64,000 bases of DNA. Origin: Mrakia gelida (Eukaryota > Basidiomycota > Tremellomycetes > Cystofilobasidiales > Mrakiaceae). Both the position numbers and the translations under genes were made by a program. The stretch spans positions 744,001 through 808,000 of the forward strand of contig BRON01000012.1 of assembly GCA_024345305.1 (NCBI GenBank), given 5' to 3'. Positions 22,501 to 33,400 of this stretch are shown here, piece by piece (the stretch's first letter is position 1; every line of letters begins with the position of its first letter). The notes under the pieces were generated by a model that saw nothing but the letters and a program-made list of their open reading frames with translations, ran no database searches and was not told where the DNA came from.

Positions 22501-25008
22501 ATGGCCGTTCGACGTCTCTCTCATATGCTGGAACCAGGAGGGGAAGGACTTGGGTGAGCTCCCTTCGTTCAATCATTCAACTTCGTTTTCCCTCCTTCCT
22601 TTGCTCGTCGCTCGCATCCTTCCCGTCCTCCACCTATCGTCCTTCTTCAAGACTCTGAGCTGACAGATATTTTACCTTGGGGGTTATGGATGGTTCTCAG
22701 GATGATCGACGACCGCTCAGGTCAATGGGAGTCTTTCAGGAAGACTGAAGCTGAGCTGAAGGAGATCAAGAGCTCGGACGTTCGAGCTTTCTACGAGCAT
22801 CAGAGCGAGTCCCTTCTTACCTCTCTCTGTCCCTCGCCTCCTCAGCGGGAAACAAGCTAACCTGCACCTCTCACACCTCGCTTCGTCCCAACAGACGACA
22901 TCCTAGATCGCTACGCTGAGGTCGACGAGCTCCTGTCCTCCTCCCTTCCAACCGACGTCCTCGACACGTTCTCCTCTCGCCGCCGGCCGTCGTTATCAGG
23001 GAACCACGGACCTCCTCTGGCTCGGGAGAGCTGGAGCAGTGTGGAGAATGGATACGGTGGGGAGGGTGGGGATGGAGAGACGGAGCCTCTGCTGAAGAGG
23101 GAGAACGGGGCGGAGGAGAGGGAGAGGAGGAAGGAGAAGCGGGAGTCGCTGATGTTGAACGGTTAGTCGTCTGCTTTCGCTTCCCCTCGTCTTTTTGAGG
23201 GAGTTCTCGCTTCCTCGCTCGCTCGGGAGACTTACCATCGACTGGTTCCTTCAGTCAACATCTTAATCAACATCGTTCTACTCGCCTCGAAGGGAGGAGC
23301 CGTTCTGCTATCAAAATCCATCAGTCTGATCGCCTCGTTCGTCGATAGCGCTCTCGACCTTCTCTCTACGGCGATCATCTACTTCACGGCCGTCGCTGCT
23401 GGTGCCAAGGAGACCAAAACTCGAGTGAGCATCAGATTCAGATCAAGATTTCTGATGGGGGAGTCGAAAGCGCTGCTTCTCATTCGTTCCTTCGTCTCGT
23501 TAACTGACACTCGCCTCCTCTTCTTCGCCCACTCGTCCTAGTATCCGACTGGAAAGAAGAGATTCGAACCTCTGGGAGTCTTGATCTTCTCGGTGCTCAT
23601 GATCGCTTCCTTCAGTCAGGTTCGTTTGTCTCTTCCTTAGTCGCTCAAGCTTTCGAGACGCGTCGCTCATCCTTGTCGAACCTTCCCCCCCTCTTGCTCA
23701 GGTCTTCATCGAATCCGTCGAGCGTCTGATGGACAAGAACCCTTCGAAGGAGGCAGCCGCTCTCTCGCTCTTTGGAAAGGCGACGATGGTGATGACGATC
23801 GTGGTTAAGGGACTCGTTTGGTGGTGGTGCAGCTCGGAACGAAGCTCGGGAGTGCAGGCGTGAGTAGCAGTTGCTGTTCCTCCTTCTCTGAACTTCGCCT
23901 ACTGAATTTTGTGTTGTTCTGTTTTCAGACTCGTACAGGACGCTAAGAACGACTGGTGAGTTCATTCGACTCTCCGTCGCGATCTCGAATCTCGAGCTTC
24001 GTTCCGACTAACTTCTTTCCCCTTCGCAGTTACCTCAACATCCTCTCTCTCATCTTCCCCGTAAGCTCCTCACACCTCCACCCCTTCACCTGGAACCCTT
24101 CCTCCACGCGTCGCCCCGTCGTGTCCAACATCGCTGACCCTCTCCCTCCTCCCACCCTCCCCTCCCTCCTCCTCTCTTCTTCTCAGTGGGTAGGCGAGAA
24201 AATCTCCGTCCCCGTACTCGACGCCATAGGCGGCCTCATCCTCTCCGCTTACATCATCTGGAACTGGTGCGAAACCCTCCTCGAGAACTTCTCCAACCTC
24301 TCCGGACGACAAGCCGACGCGGAGGAGTACTCTCGTGTGATCTACCTCGCGACGAGGTTCAAGGGGATCGATGAGATCAGCTCGGTGGTGGTGTATCATC
24401 ATGGGGATGAGTTGGTCGTGGAGGTGGATGTTTGTTTGCCGCCGAGGGTACGTCGCTCTTCTCTCGTTTCCTCGAGTGAGCGAGGAGGACTGACGCGCTT
24501 TTCGGTTTTCGTTTCGTTCGTCTTGGTTTTGGGTTTGCGCGTTTACACAGACCCTCCTCCACGAAGCTCACGACTTAGGAGAAGTGATGCAGACCTCGTT
24601 AGAAGCTCTCGAGCTGGTCTCCAGAGCGTTCTTGCACTTGGATTACAGTCGTTTCAATCCGTTCGCCCTCTCTCCCTTCTCCCCCTCCCTCTCCCCCCCT
24701 CTTCCCCCTACTCAACTAACTCCCCTCTCCTTTCCATTCTCCCTCGTTTTCCGCTCGCTCGCAGTCCCCAACATCTCACAGCAGAACAACAACGCGTCCG
24801 TCGCTCAACGGTCCCTTCGAATCTTCGACGCTCCTCGGAATGGATGATCACGGACGCGATTCCGGAGAGCGCAGGGTCGAGATCGCATTCGGCGTTGAGT
24901 TCGGGGACGGCTACGCCGCCTAAGCAGTTGGTGGGTGCGGGTGGGGAGATGGTGAAACCGGGGGATCAGGAGGGGAGGGAGAGGACGACGAGTTCGACGA
25001 GTGCGTGA
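22501..25008 (+). CDS. Cation diffusion facilitator (CDF) transporter, Mn-type, copy B
   Basis: Paralog of the minus-strand CDF at 14335-16888, with the same exon plan. It begins MAVRRLSHMLEPGGEG, joined to MIDDRSGQWESFRKTEAELK. Then come FYEHQ, DDILDRYAEVDELL, a charged linker and VNILINIVLLASKGGAVLLS. TM2 has DSALD and TM5 DAKND, the DxxxD pattern linked to manganese transport. Further segments are YPTGKKRFEPLGVLIFSV, MIASFSQ, VFIESVERLMDKNPS, ATMVMTIVVKGLVWWWC and WVGEKISVPVLDAIGGL. The cytosolic domain has FKGIDEISSVVVYHHGDEL and VEVDVCLPP. The final exon joins as NP|PQHLTAEQQ, mirroring copy A, and ends at 25008 with a Ser/Thr-rich tail. One intron (22805-22894) uses GC instead of GT as donor. 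Membrane location and Mn preference are inferred from family motifs. Confidence 0.9.
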
Positions 25009-25349
25009 CGCTTCGTGCTCGGTTGCTTGGGTTCTTCGGGTTTGGGTTGGGGTTTCTCCTCGTAGTGTCTTTCCTTCTTGATCTTATAGACTTGATTTGA
25101 GAGGTGGTGAGCGACGAGAGCGGACGAGAAGGAAGGGTGGGACGCGAAGCCCGACTCTCGTTCGGGTCGCTGCTTTTCGTCTGAACGAGACGATTGAACG
25201 ACCTTCCTCGACTGAGAGCAGGGTAGTGAGAGAGATAACGAGCATTCGATTTTGGGTCCGTGTCTCTATCTCGAACGACGATGTCCCTTGGGATGGGGTT
25301 TCGGGACGAACGACTGGTTTCCGTTTCGAAAGAAACGAGAGCGAAAGGA
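25009..25349. other. Convergent 3' region
   Basis: Tail-to-tail spacer of about 340 bases between CDF copy B and the minus-strand gene to its right. No gene is recognised. Confidence 0.45.
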
Positions 25350-26318
25350 TCAGCTTTTTCCGTCTTCTTCGTACCTTCCACTAGCTGCTCGAATGCCAGC
25401 CGGAACAGTAACGAGCTGGACCAAAAGAAGAGAGAGGGACAAGAGAACGAAAGCTCACCTTCAGCGCACTCAACGAGATCTCCTCGTCTGAAATCTCCCT
25501 CCAAGGGAACTTCCAAGCGTCCACTTCGATCAGTTGTGGTGTTGGGTCGGAGGCGGGGACGCCTGGGTGTGCCGTCGAGTGATATTCGAGGGGAGGGGTG
25601 GGTTGGGAGGAAAGAAGAGGAAATGGGAAAGGGGAAGGAGGGAAGGGAAGGGGAAAAAGATGGTCAGCTTCGACGCTTCCTTCCTTCCCTCCCCCTCTCC
25701 TCCCTGCCCTCCCTCCCAAAGAGGTTTCTAGGTTCGAGTTGAAGCCAAAGTAGGGAACTATGCAACTCACCCTCCTCCACCAAAACCCCCCAAGCCCTCC
25801 CATCCGGTCTCAAAACAGTCGAATTCGTCTGCACCATCAACTCATCCAACTCCTTCTCCACCCTGAGGTTCTCCCTCATATCCGCATCCGCCACCATCTC
25901 ACCAGCCCTTGTCGCACGCCTTTTCTCTTCAGCCTTGATCTGGGAGGACTCGAGTTGGGATTTGGAGTAGGCTGCGTCTGCTGGTACGAGTTTGTCGTTG
26001 ACGAGTTTGACGGGGTAGGAGAGACCGTCGACGAGGGGGATGAAGGAGAGCTGAGAAGAGGTGATGGTGTAGTAGGAGTTGACGCGGCCGGTGAGGGCCC
26101 AGGGGATCGGGGCGACGCGGGAGGAGAGGCCGTTTTGGGGGAGTTTGCTGGGAGGGAGGAGGCAAGGGATGGAAGGGGAGGAGGGAGGGAGGTCAGCTCG
26201 ATGGGTTCGCTTTTGCCGTCGTTTGTTCGTCCCTTTTACCAGGAGAAGCTGGGTTGGGATGTATATGAGACTCACGCGAGAAGATGGAAGAGGTTCTTTC
26301 CGATAACGGGAGGCATTT
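25350..26318 (-). CDS. Unrecognised protein, possibly organellar
   Basis: I do not recognise the family. The ATG at 26318 gives MPPVIGKNLFHLLA. A long second exon (about 26150-25770) holds KLPQNGLSSRVAPIPWALTG, YYTITSSQLSFIPLVDGLSYP, and a Lys/Glu/Arg-rich helix ending RPDGRAWGVLVEEG. A third exon (near 25560-25460) reads PTPQLIEVDAWKFPWREI and SDEEISLSALK. A last exon ending at 25350 is weakly supported: it lacks a clear branch site. The short basic N-terminus and total size of about 200 residues would fit a mitochondrial ribosomal or assembly protein, but this is only an impression. It shares a 138-base divergent promoter with SGF29. Confidence 0.5.
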
Positions 26319-26456
26319 TTGTAGAGACGGGTGAGGGTTGGGAGGCGAGACGAACGAAACAACGGAAGGAAGGGAAGGACGAAAAGAGCGAGCTCGCTCG
26401 GCCTTCCCTTCTTCGACGCTAACGACGAGCTCATCGAATCAACATCCATCATCAAA

Positions 26457-28099
26457 ATGAGCAGAAACAGGAAGGCCGATACAAACGGTAAGCTCTCATA
26501 TCAACGATCGAAAAAGAGACAAAGAAGGAGCTCGTTTGGACGAGCATCCGTTGAAAGAGTCGAGCTCACCCACCTCTCCTTCCCTTCCATTCGCGTCGAC
26601 GTAGAATCTCAACTCTGGACTCAAACGATCTCCGCTCTTCGAACTCTCCCTCTCACTCAGGACTTGACTCTCCCTCAACGATTCCAGCAGACTATGATGG
26701 AGGGAGCGAAGGAGGAAGGGGTGTCGAAACAGGCGAGGGAGGACGCGTATCAACGACTCGCGAAGGATGAGGCTCAGACTATCAAGGAGATTGAGTCAGT
26801 CGTCCCTTCCCTCTCGCTCTCTTACAGATCACTAACGCGTCCCCCTTACTGGTCTCTCAGAGCGTTAGAAAAGTCATACGAAACCCTCTCCGTCCTCATC
26901 GCTCTCAAGTCCTCCTCCCCACCCGCCTCAACCTCCACACCCACCTCCTCCCATCCCACTCCGTCCTCCTCCCTCCCTCACCCCTCCAACCCAATCCACC
27001 TCCCTTCAACACCCTCAACCTCATCCACCCCATCCCATCAACCACCCCCACCACCACCCCCAACAGCCCCTCCCGCTCCTCTTCTCCCTGCACCCAACAC
27101 CATCCCAGCCCGTCTCAAAGTCAACCTCGCAGCCAACAGCGTTCCTCCCTCTCCCTCCACTCCCAACTCAGCTCTCGCGTCAGGTCCAATCGGAACTACG
27201 TCCCGCTCAGGCTCCCTACCTAGGAGCTCCCCAGCTCCTGTTTCCACGCCCGGTGGGACCAAGGTGGAGAAGGAAAGGAAGGCGAAACCTTTGACGGCGA
27301 AGGAACAGAAGTGGGCTGCTCAACTGCCACTGCAGGTGGGGAGGAGGGTGGCGTTCTATAGTGAGACGGAGAAGGAGTGGTTGTGCTATAGGATCGTGAA
27401 GGTTACGTTGCCGGATGGGAAGAAGGAGTGAGTCCGAGAGGGGTTCGGGTTGGGTTCGAGGGGAGAGAGATGGAGGAGAGCTGACTCGCGTCTCGTCTCG
27501 TCTCTCGCTCGCTTTGTTCCCCTTTTTGCGCTTTGCGGCAGACGCGACACGACCTACTTCATCCGAGATATCGATCTAGATGGTCAGCCGGACGATCCTT
27601 CGTCTTTGTGCGTCCCTTTCGCCCTTCTTTTTTCTCCTCGCGACGCGTTTTGTTTTGCTGACCTCCCTCTCCTCTTCCTCCTCACCCCCAACCCTCCCTC
27701 CCCAAACCCTCAACCCTCTCTCAACCCCTTCCCCTGGCTCAAACGCTGTTTTCGCCCTCCCTCCCTTCCCACCACAGCATACCAACAACCCTCCGTCACC
27801 TCCTCCCTCTCCCAGACCCTCTCTCCACTCCCTCCCACCCCTCCCACCCCTCCCACTACCCCGACTACTCCTCCGGATCAACCGTCCTGGGTCTCTTCCC
27901 CGATACCACCTCCTTCTACAAAGCTTTCGTTGAAGGGCGCGAGAAGGTCAAAGGTGGGAGGGGAGCGAGGGGAGGGGGGGATGTGGGAGGGGGAGGGATG
28001 AGTACGGCGAGTTATAGGTTGAAGTTCGATGATGATGAGGGCCAGATTAGGGTGGTGGAGGTGGGGGATGTGGTGGAGATGCCGGGGGGGAAGATCTGA
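26457..28099 (+). CDS. SGF29: SAGA-associated factor 29 (tandem Tudor, H3K4me-binding)
   Basis: Sgf29 is a subunit of the SAGA and related histone acetyltransferase complexes and binds methylated histone H3K4 through a C-terminal tandem Tudor domain. Exon 1 starts at 26457. The second exon has a helical N-terminal region (ESQLWTQTISALRTLPLTQD...), followed by a long Pro/Ser/Thr-rich linker (26900-27250). The Tudor part begins LPLQVGRRVAFYSETEKEWL (27330-27390), then IVKVTLPDGKKE, and after an intron TYFIRDIDLDGQPD. The second Tudor contains VLGLFPDTTSFYKAFV (27880-27930), the family's VLALYPxTTxFY block. The last segment YRLKFDDDEGQIRVVEVGDV ends at TGA 28097-28099. The linker is longer than in yeast. 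Confidence 0.85.
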
Positions 28100-28692
28100 T
28101 GGGAGGGAGAGGGGAGGAGGAGGGGAGGGTTTGGGTTTGGGTTTGGTTTGAGGTTCCAATGATGACTTTTGACGATTTTGATGGGGATGGGGAGAAGTAA
28201 GGATCAGGGTAGAGTGTCGGCGAGAGGAAGTGAGGAGAAGGAGGAGGGAGCTGGAGGAGGAAAGAAGGAGCGAAATCGGACGCGTTCGACGTTCGCGAGT
28301 GAGTCGGTGAGCGACGATGGAGAGCTCGTGTTTCGCCTTCTCTGGGCGTCAAAAGGCTTGTTGTTAAGAGTCCATAGCTGATGGGGGACGTTGTTTGAGA
28401 GCGTAGAGTCGTGAAGAGAGGACGAAGGAGAAAGCAACACGACGCGTCGAAGATCGGAGACCGGATTTTGTTTCATTCGTTTCCGCCTCATTCTTCAAGA
28501 GGCCCGTCTCGATCTCAGCCTTTGATATCCAAAACAGAAGGTCTGTTCCTTGGTTCTAGGTACCTGAGGAGAGAGGCCGAGAGGAGCGGCAGCGGAGCCA
28601 ACTTGACGATTTCGAGCGTATCCTCGCTCGACTTGACCTCCAACCGCCATCTTCTCCCTCTTCTCTCTCCTCCTCCTTCGTCTTCTCCACCC
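28100..28692. other. Intergenic region between SGF29 and the BTB gene
   Basis: About 590 bases; the SGF29 3' region is G-rich. A GACGCGTCG palindrome lies near 28441, and a pyrimidine-rich leader precedes ATG 28693. No gene is seen. Confidence 0.5.
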
Positions 28693-29483
28693 ATGTCCAC
28701 CAAGTCCACCACCGAAGGCTCCTACCACGCCAACTTCCCCATCTACCAAGGAGCAGACCTTGTCGTCAAGTCGTCGGACCAAATCCTTTTCGCGACTCGA
28801 GCGCTTTACCTTCGAGCGGCCTCCTCGGTCTTCGACGACATTCTGGGACTCCCAACGTCGAACAAGGAGAAGAAGGATGGACATCCTCTCATCAAGATCG
28901 AAGAGACGGGAGAGATCTTCGAGATCTTCCTTCGCTACGCTCATCGAGGTCGTCTCATCCTCGACGGGAAAGCTCCGGCGCCGTCGTGGAAACAGATCCT
29001 CCTCCTCTCCAAGTTCTTCGACAAGTACGACTCCCCGAACCTGAGCAGAAGCATCCTCACGGAGCAGCTTCCACGCTTTCTGGGCGATCCCAAGGACTTG
29101 ACGCGGCCTCAAGTCTCGACGTCCTACCAGTCCAGGTTTTTGCCGTCGCTGTCGTGCACGGGCTCGAGGAACTGTCAAAAGCTGCCCTTCGATGGAGCCA
29201 TCGATTCGGACAGCGCTCGGGATGAAAAGATCCGGCGATTCGAGTCTTATCCCACATGGACGCCTCTGATCCCTCCGCGCTGGGTGAAGAGGATTGGCGT
29301 CCGTCGCACATCGGAGACCTACCTCTCGATCTCCTAGAAAGGATGCCTCTTCCCATCGTCCAGCAGTTCTGCAATCTTCATTCGAAGGTATTGTCCGCCC
29401 GAGGATACTCGTGGATGAAAGCTGGAGACGACTTCAAGGTTCGTTCGTCCTTTCTTTCGACCAGCTCCGACGCGTCGAGTTGA
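28693..29483 (+). pseudogene. BTB/POZ-domain gene with apparent frameshift and in-frame stop
   Basis: The first frame from ATG 28693 encodes a good BTB/POZ domain: YQGADLVVKSSDQILFATRA, LRAASSVFDDILGLP, ETGEIFEIFLRYAHRG, and ILLLSKFFDKYDSPNLSRSI. These domains mediate dimerisation and often Cullin-3 binding. The downstream helices typical of fungal BTB proteins continue in a different frame from about 29095 (DAASSLDVLPVQVFAVAVVH, LSKAALRW). That frame then meets TGA at 29222-29224 before resuming as LPLDLLERMPLPIVQQFCNL and SWMKAGDDFK. I find no GT-AG intron that removes either defect while keeping the conserved helices. Either the gene is degenerate or the sequence has small errors. The 3' end is uncertain. 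Confidence 0.55.
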
Positions 29484-30469
29484 CCTCGCTCCTCTCGTTT
29501 TCTAGCTCTGATCCCTCGTCTCGTGTCGTTCGTGCGTTCCGTCTTCCATGTTTCGAAACACCCACTGACCAGTCGCTCAATTGACTCCTGCAGGTTCCAG
29601 CGCTTTCGTTCCACACCGCTTCCCTCCTCATCGTCAGTCGCGTCGTTCCCATTCCTCTCTCGCCTCGACTGACCTTCCCTCTTGACTTCTTACTCTCAAG
29701 AGATTCTTGTCCTACTCTTCATGCCTCTCTCCTCGGACAATCACCCTTTTTCGTCTCGATCGTGAGTCTCAAAGCTTGTCGCGTGTTATGCAGTTTTGTA
29801 GACTTCTCCCCTCATTCGTGCGCTGATCCCCCCTCCCACTTTTTTCCCACCAGACATGCTTCCCCATTTGGACTTCCTCTCCACTCTCCCTTCCTATCCG
29901 CCATTTCGTTCATAATTCCCTCCTTGCACCTTCGCCACTCGACTCACCGTGCTGAATGACGCGATTCTTCCCTCTTCCTTTCTTCTTCGCTCGGATCTTA
30001 CTTCGTAAGTTCCACGCTTTCCTCGAGATCGTGTAGATTCGTCTGATACCACTCCTTCGTCTTATCAGCCACTCGAACCTCCCCTCTTCGCTCGCCTCGC
30101 AACGGGTGTCGACTCATCCCCTTCCTCTTTCGATCAGGTTCGTTCGACCTCCCTCTTCTCCTCTTGTCTCCTCGTTTCGCTGAATCCCACCTCGTTGGCC
30201 TCTTTCCTCTCTCAGATACCAGTAGTCTCAATGGATTTGATCGATGGACCTCCTCTCGTACCTCGCTCGACTCTCTCCTCGAAAGAAACCTCAAACGACG
30301 CGTCGCGATCAGCGTGTGTATCAACGAAAGAGAGGTCAAGCCGCGAAGCTAGGTATCAAGTCGAACGAAAGAAAGAAAAAGGAAATCGAACAAGCAAGAA
30401 AAGGGAGTCATACCACAGCGGAAGCATCGAAATGAAAGTCAAAGCAAAAAGAAACTCGTCGCGTCGCCT
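29484..30469. other. Gene-poor convergent region
   Basis: About 990 bases, strongly pyrimidine-rich on the plus strand. It may include remaining exons of the BTB gene (splice-like ends CTGAC...CTGCAG near 29570-29594), but no conserved peptide is recognisable. The far end holds the 3' region of the minus-strand RRM gene. Confidence 0.4.
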
Positions 30470-33400
30470 TCACCACCCAACATCCTGCCACCCCTTCTTC
30501 ACCACGATCTCCCTGAACCCACTCCCCTCGTTCCACCTCCTCTCTTCCTCCTCCCTCTTCCTCTCATCCTCGTCTCCGAACCCACCACCTCCTCGTCGAG
30601 TCGCCGCCGAAGTTTTTCGCTGCTGCTCCCTCGCCCACTCGTCCATCCCTCCTCCTCCCCACTTCTGCTCCTCCTTGTTCGCACTCGACTGGGACTGGAT
30701 CTGGGCTTTGGAGGTCGAAGCAGCGACAATCTCCGAATGAGTAACTCCCCAACCTCCCGAATCCTCGTCGTCGGCGCTCTCGAAGAGAGTCTCCCTCGTT
30801 CCGTTCGAGGATGGACCGAGCTGTTCCTCTTCGGCGAGATCCCATCCGATCGACTCTCCTCCTCCCGACGCGTCGTTTTTTTCGGTGTTGGGGGTGTCGT
30901 CCCAGGAGAGCCAGGCTCCAGGAGAGGGTTTGGACGACGAACGAGCGGTGGACGTCGAGGAGTTCGAACGATGTTGCGAAGGCGAGGGAGTCGACCAGGC
31001 TGATGATCGTTGGTGGTTTCCTCGAGGAAGAGAGTTGGTAGCCGAGGAGGGAGACTGAGAGGGAGTTTGAGGGGAGACGATGCTGGTGTTGGAAGGAGGA
31101 GGGGTCGAAGAAGACCAGCTCGTCGACGCGGGTGGAGTCATTCGCGACGACTTGGACTCGGGAGATTGAGCGGGAGTGAGAGGAGGTTCCGAACTTGACT
31201 GGTTCGCGGGTGCGGCAGTCGATCGCCCCGGAGATCCACTCCATTCGAGGATGTCGTCTCTCCTTTGCTCGGGAAAGAATCCTCTCATCGCTCGAAGGGC
31301 TCGTTCCGTGCTCGCCTTCCCGTCCCTCTCGATTTTGACTTGGTGCTGGGCCTGACGGAGTCGGAACTGCATCTCTTGGAGTTGCTGAGCGAGAGCGACA
31401 ACTTGAGGGTCACTGGAGGATGACGAGGAGGATCCAGCAGCGATGGAGGGAGCGGTGATGGTGGAGGAAGAGGAGGTGGGTTGGAGTTCGGATGGACGCG
31501 ACCGAGAGAAGGATTGGTCTGGAGTCGGCGTCGTAGGGATTTCGGAGTGGTAGGGAGTTTGACGTCTGAGAAAAGTAGAGATCATTGGTCGTCAGTATGG
31601 TCAGAGGAAGGAGGAGGAAGAGGAAACCTCGAGTAACTCACCTCAACATCTCAGATCTGCCGACGTTCCATCCTCCAGCGTCCTCTTCCTCCTCCTTCTC
31701 CTCACCGTCAGCTCCGCCTTCGTCGACCCAGCTCTCCTCTTCGGGCTCCCTCTTCCTCTCGGCAAACGGAACCTTCCTCTGAGCTCTCTCCTCGGCGGTA
31801 GCCAGCCTTCGAGCTCCCCACGCTCCCGTTCCCGCACCTGGGCTTTCGACTCCAACGTGAGGAGCCGAATCTCGTCCGTTCGCCTGGCTCGAACTGAACG
31901 GAGAGGGAGCGAAGCGAGAAGGAGGGTGGGAGGGAGGAGTCGAGAACGCGAAGGATCGAGGTTGGGTTGGAGCAGCAACGAACGCAGGTTGTTGGGCTTG
32001 AGGAGGAGGGTAGCGACGCGTTCCGGATCCTCGACCGAGAGGAAGGGAGTTGGGGTAGGTAGCTGCTGAGGGTCCTGGGGAGAAGCTGAAGCTCGAGGGA
32101 GGTCTTTGGTTGAAGTTGAAGGAGGGAGGGGGAGCGAGGCGAGGGGGAGGGACAAATCCGTTGGGTCGACGAGGAGGAGGTTCGAAAGGTCGACTTCCCG
32201 CGAACGACGACGCGTTCCTTCCTTCGTAGCCCCAGTATCCCGACGACTGTTGTTGTTGTTGCTGCCGCTCATGTTCCCTTCTACCTCCGAAGGTGTCTCC
32301 TCCTCCGTAGCTCGACTCCGTCGACGACTGTTGCTGCTGCTGCTCGAAGTCCGTCCCTCCCGCTCCTCCTCTCTCCTCTCCTTCTCCGCTCCTATCATCC
32401 CTCCTCGGCTGACTCAACTCCAACCTGATCCTCCTCCCATCAATCAACACTCCGTCCATCTCCCTCAGAGCCAGCTCAGCCTGCTCCTCGCGCTCGAACT
32501 CGACGTACCCAAATCCCCTCGACCCTCCTGTCATTGGGTTCGATGGGATCCGACTTCGAACGACTCTCACACAGAGCGAGAAGGTAGCTGCAAGACCTTG
32601 CTCTCCCGTCTGGAAGGAGAGGTTGTTGACGAAGATGGTCGAGGAACGAGGGGAGGGAGACGCGGGTCCCAACGACGACGACGATCCCGCTCCGGTGGTC
32701 GAAGAAGTGTAGCGAGACGAGGGCGGAGGCGAAGGAGAAGCGGCGTCGTTGGTAGGCTCCTCATCGCAGTGGTTAGGTCGAGGAGGAGGAACGGGTTCGG
32801 AAGCCCAGTCGAAGGAGGTGGTTCGAGGTCCGTTCGACGAAGGTGGATCCGCGTCCCAGGTGATCTCGTTCTCGAATCCTCCCTCCTCGTCGGCTTTGAG
32901 TTCGTCCTCCTGCTTCGTGTCGTCCCACGTCCAAGTAGCCTCGTCGGATCGACCTCGGTTCGGATCGGGGACGGGGGTGGGCGTCCTCTCTTCTTCAGTT
33001 CGTTCGTCCTCCTCCTCCTCGAACGGCGTCGACTCGTCTCCCCAACTGAGTCCCGTCTCCCCCTCTTCCTCGTTCGAGTGTTCCGGTTCCGACGTCGGAT
33101 GGTCTTCTCCAAGATCCCATCCACTTCCAGTCGATTCGTAGGACTCGTTGGTCTCGGTGGCAGGTGACTCGGACGCGTCGAAGGTTGACGAGGAGGACGC
33201 GACGGGATCCGTTGCTGCTGGGAGATCCGACGAAGCGTTCCTCCAAGACGTCGTATCCTCCGTTCGTCGACGAAGAAGATCCGACTTCCTCGATTTCTCC
33301 TCGGCTTGGACGACTTCCCTCCAGTTCGGTGCCGCGAGACGGTCGTTGGGAGGCGAAGAGACGGGGATCGTCGACGACCTGCGAGCTTGAGGCTCCATCG

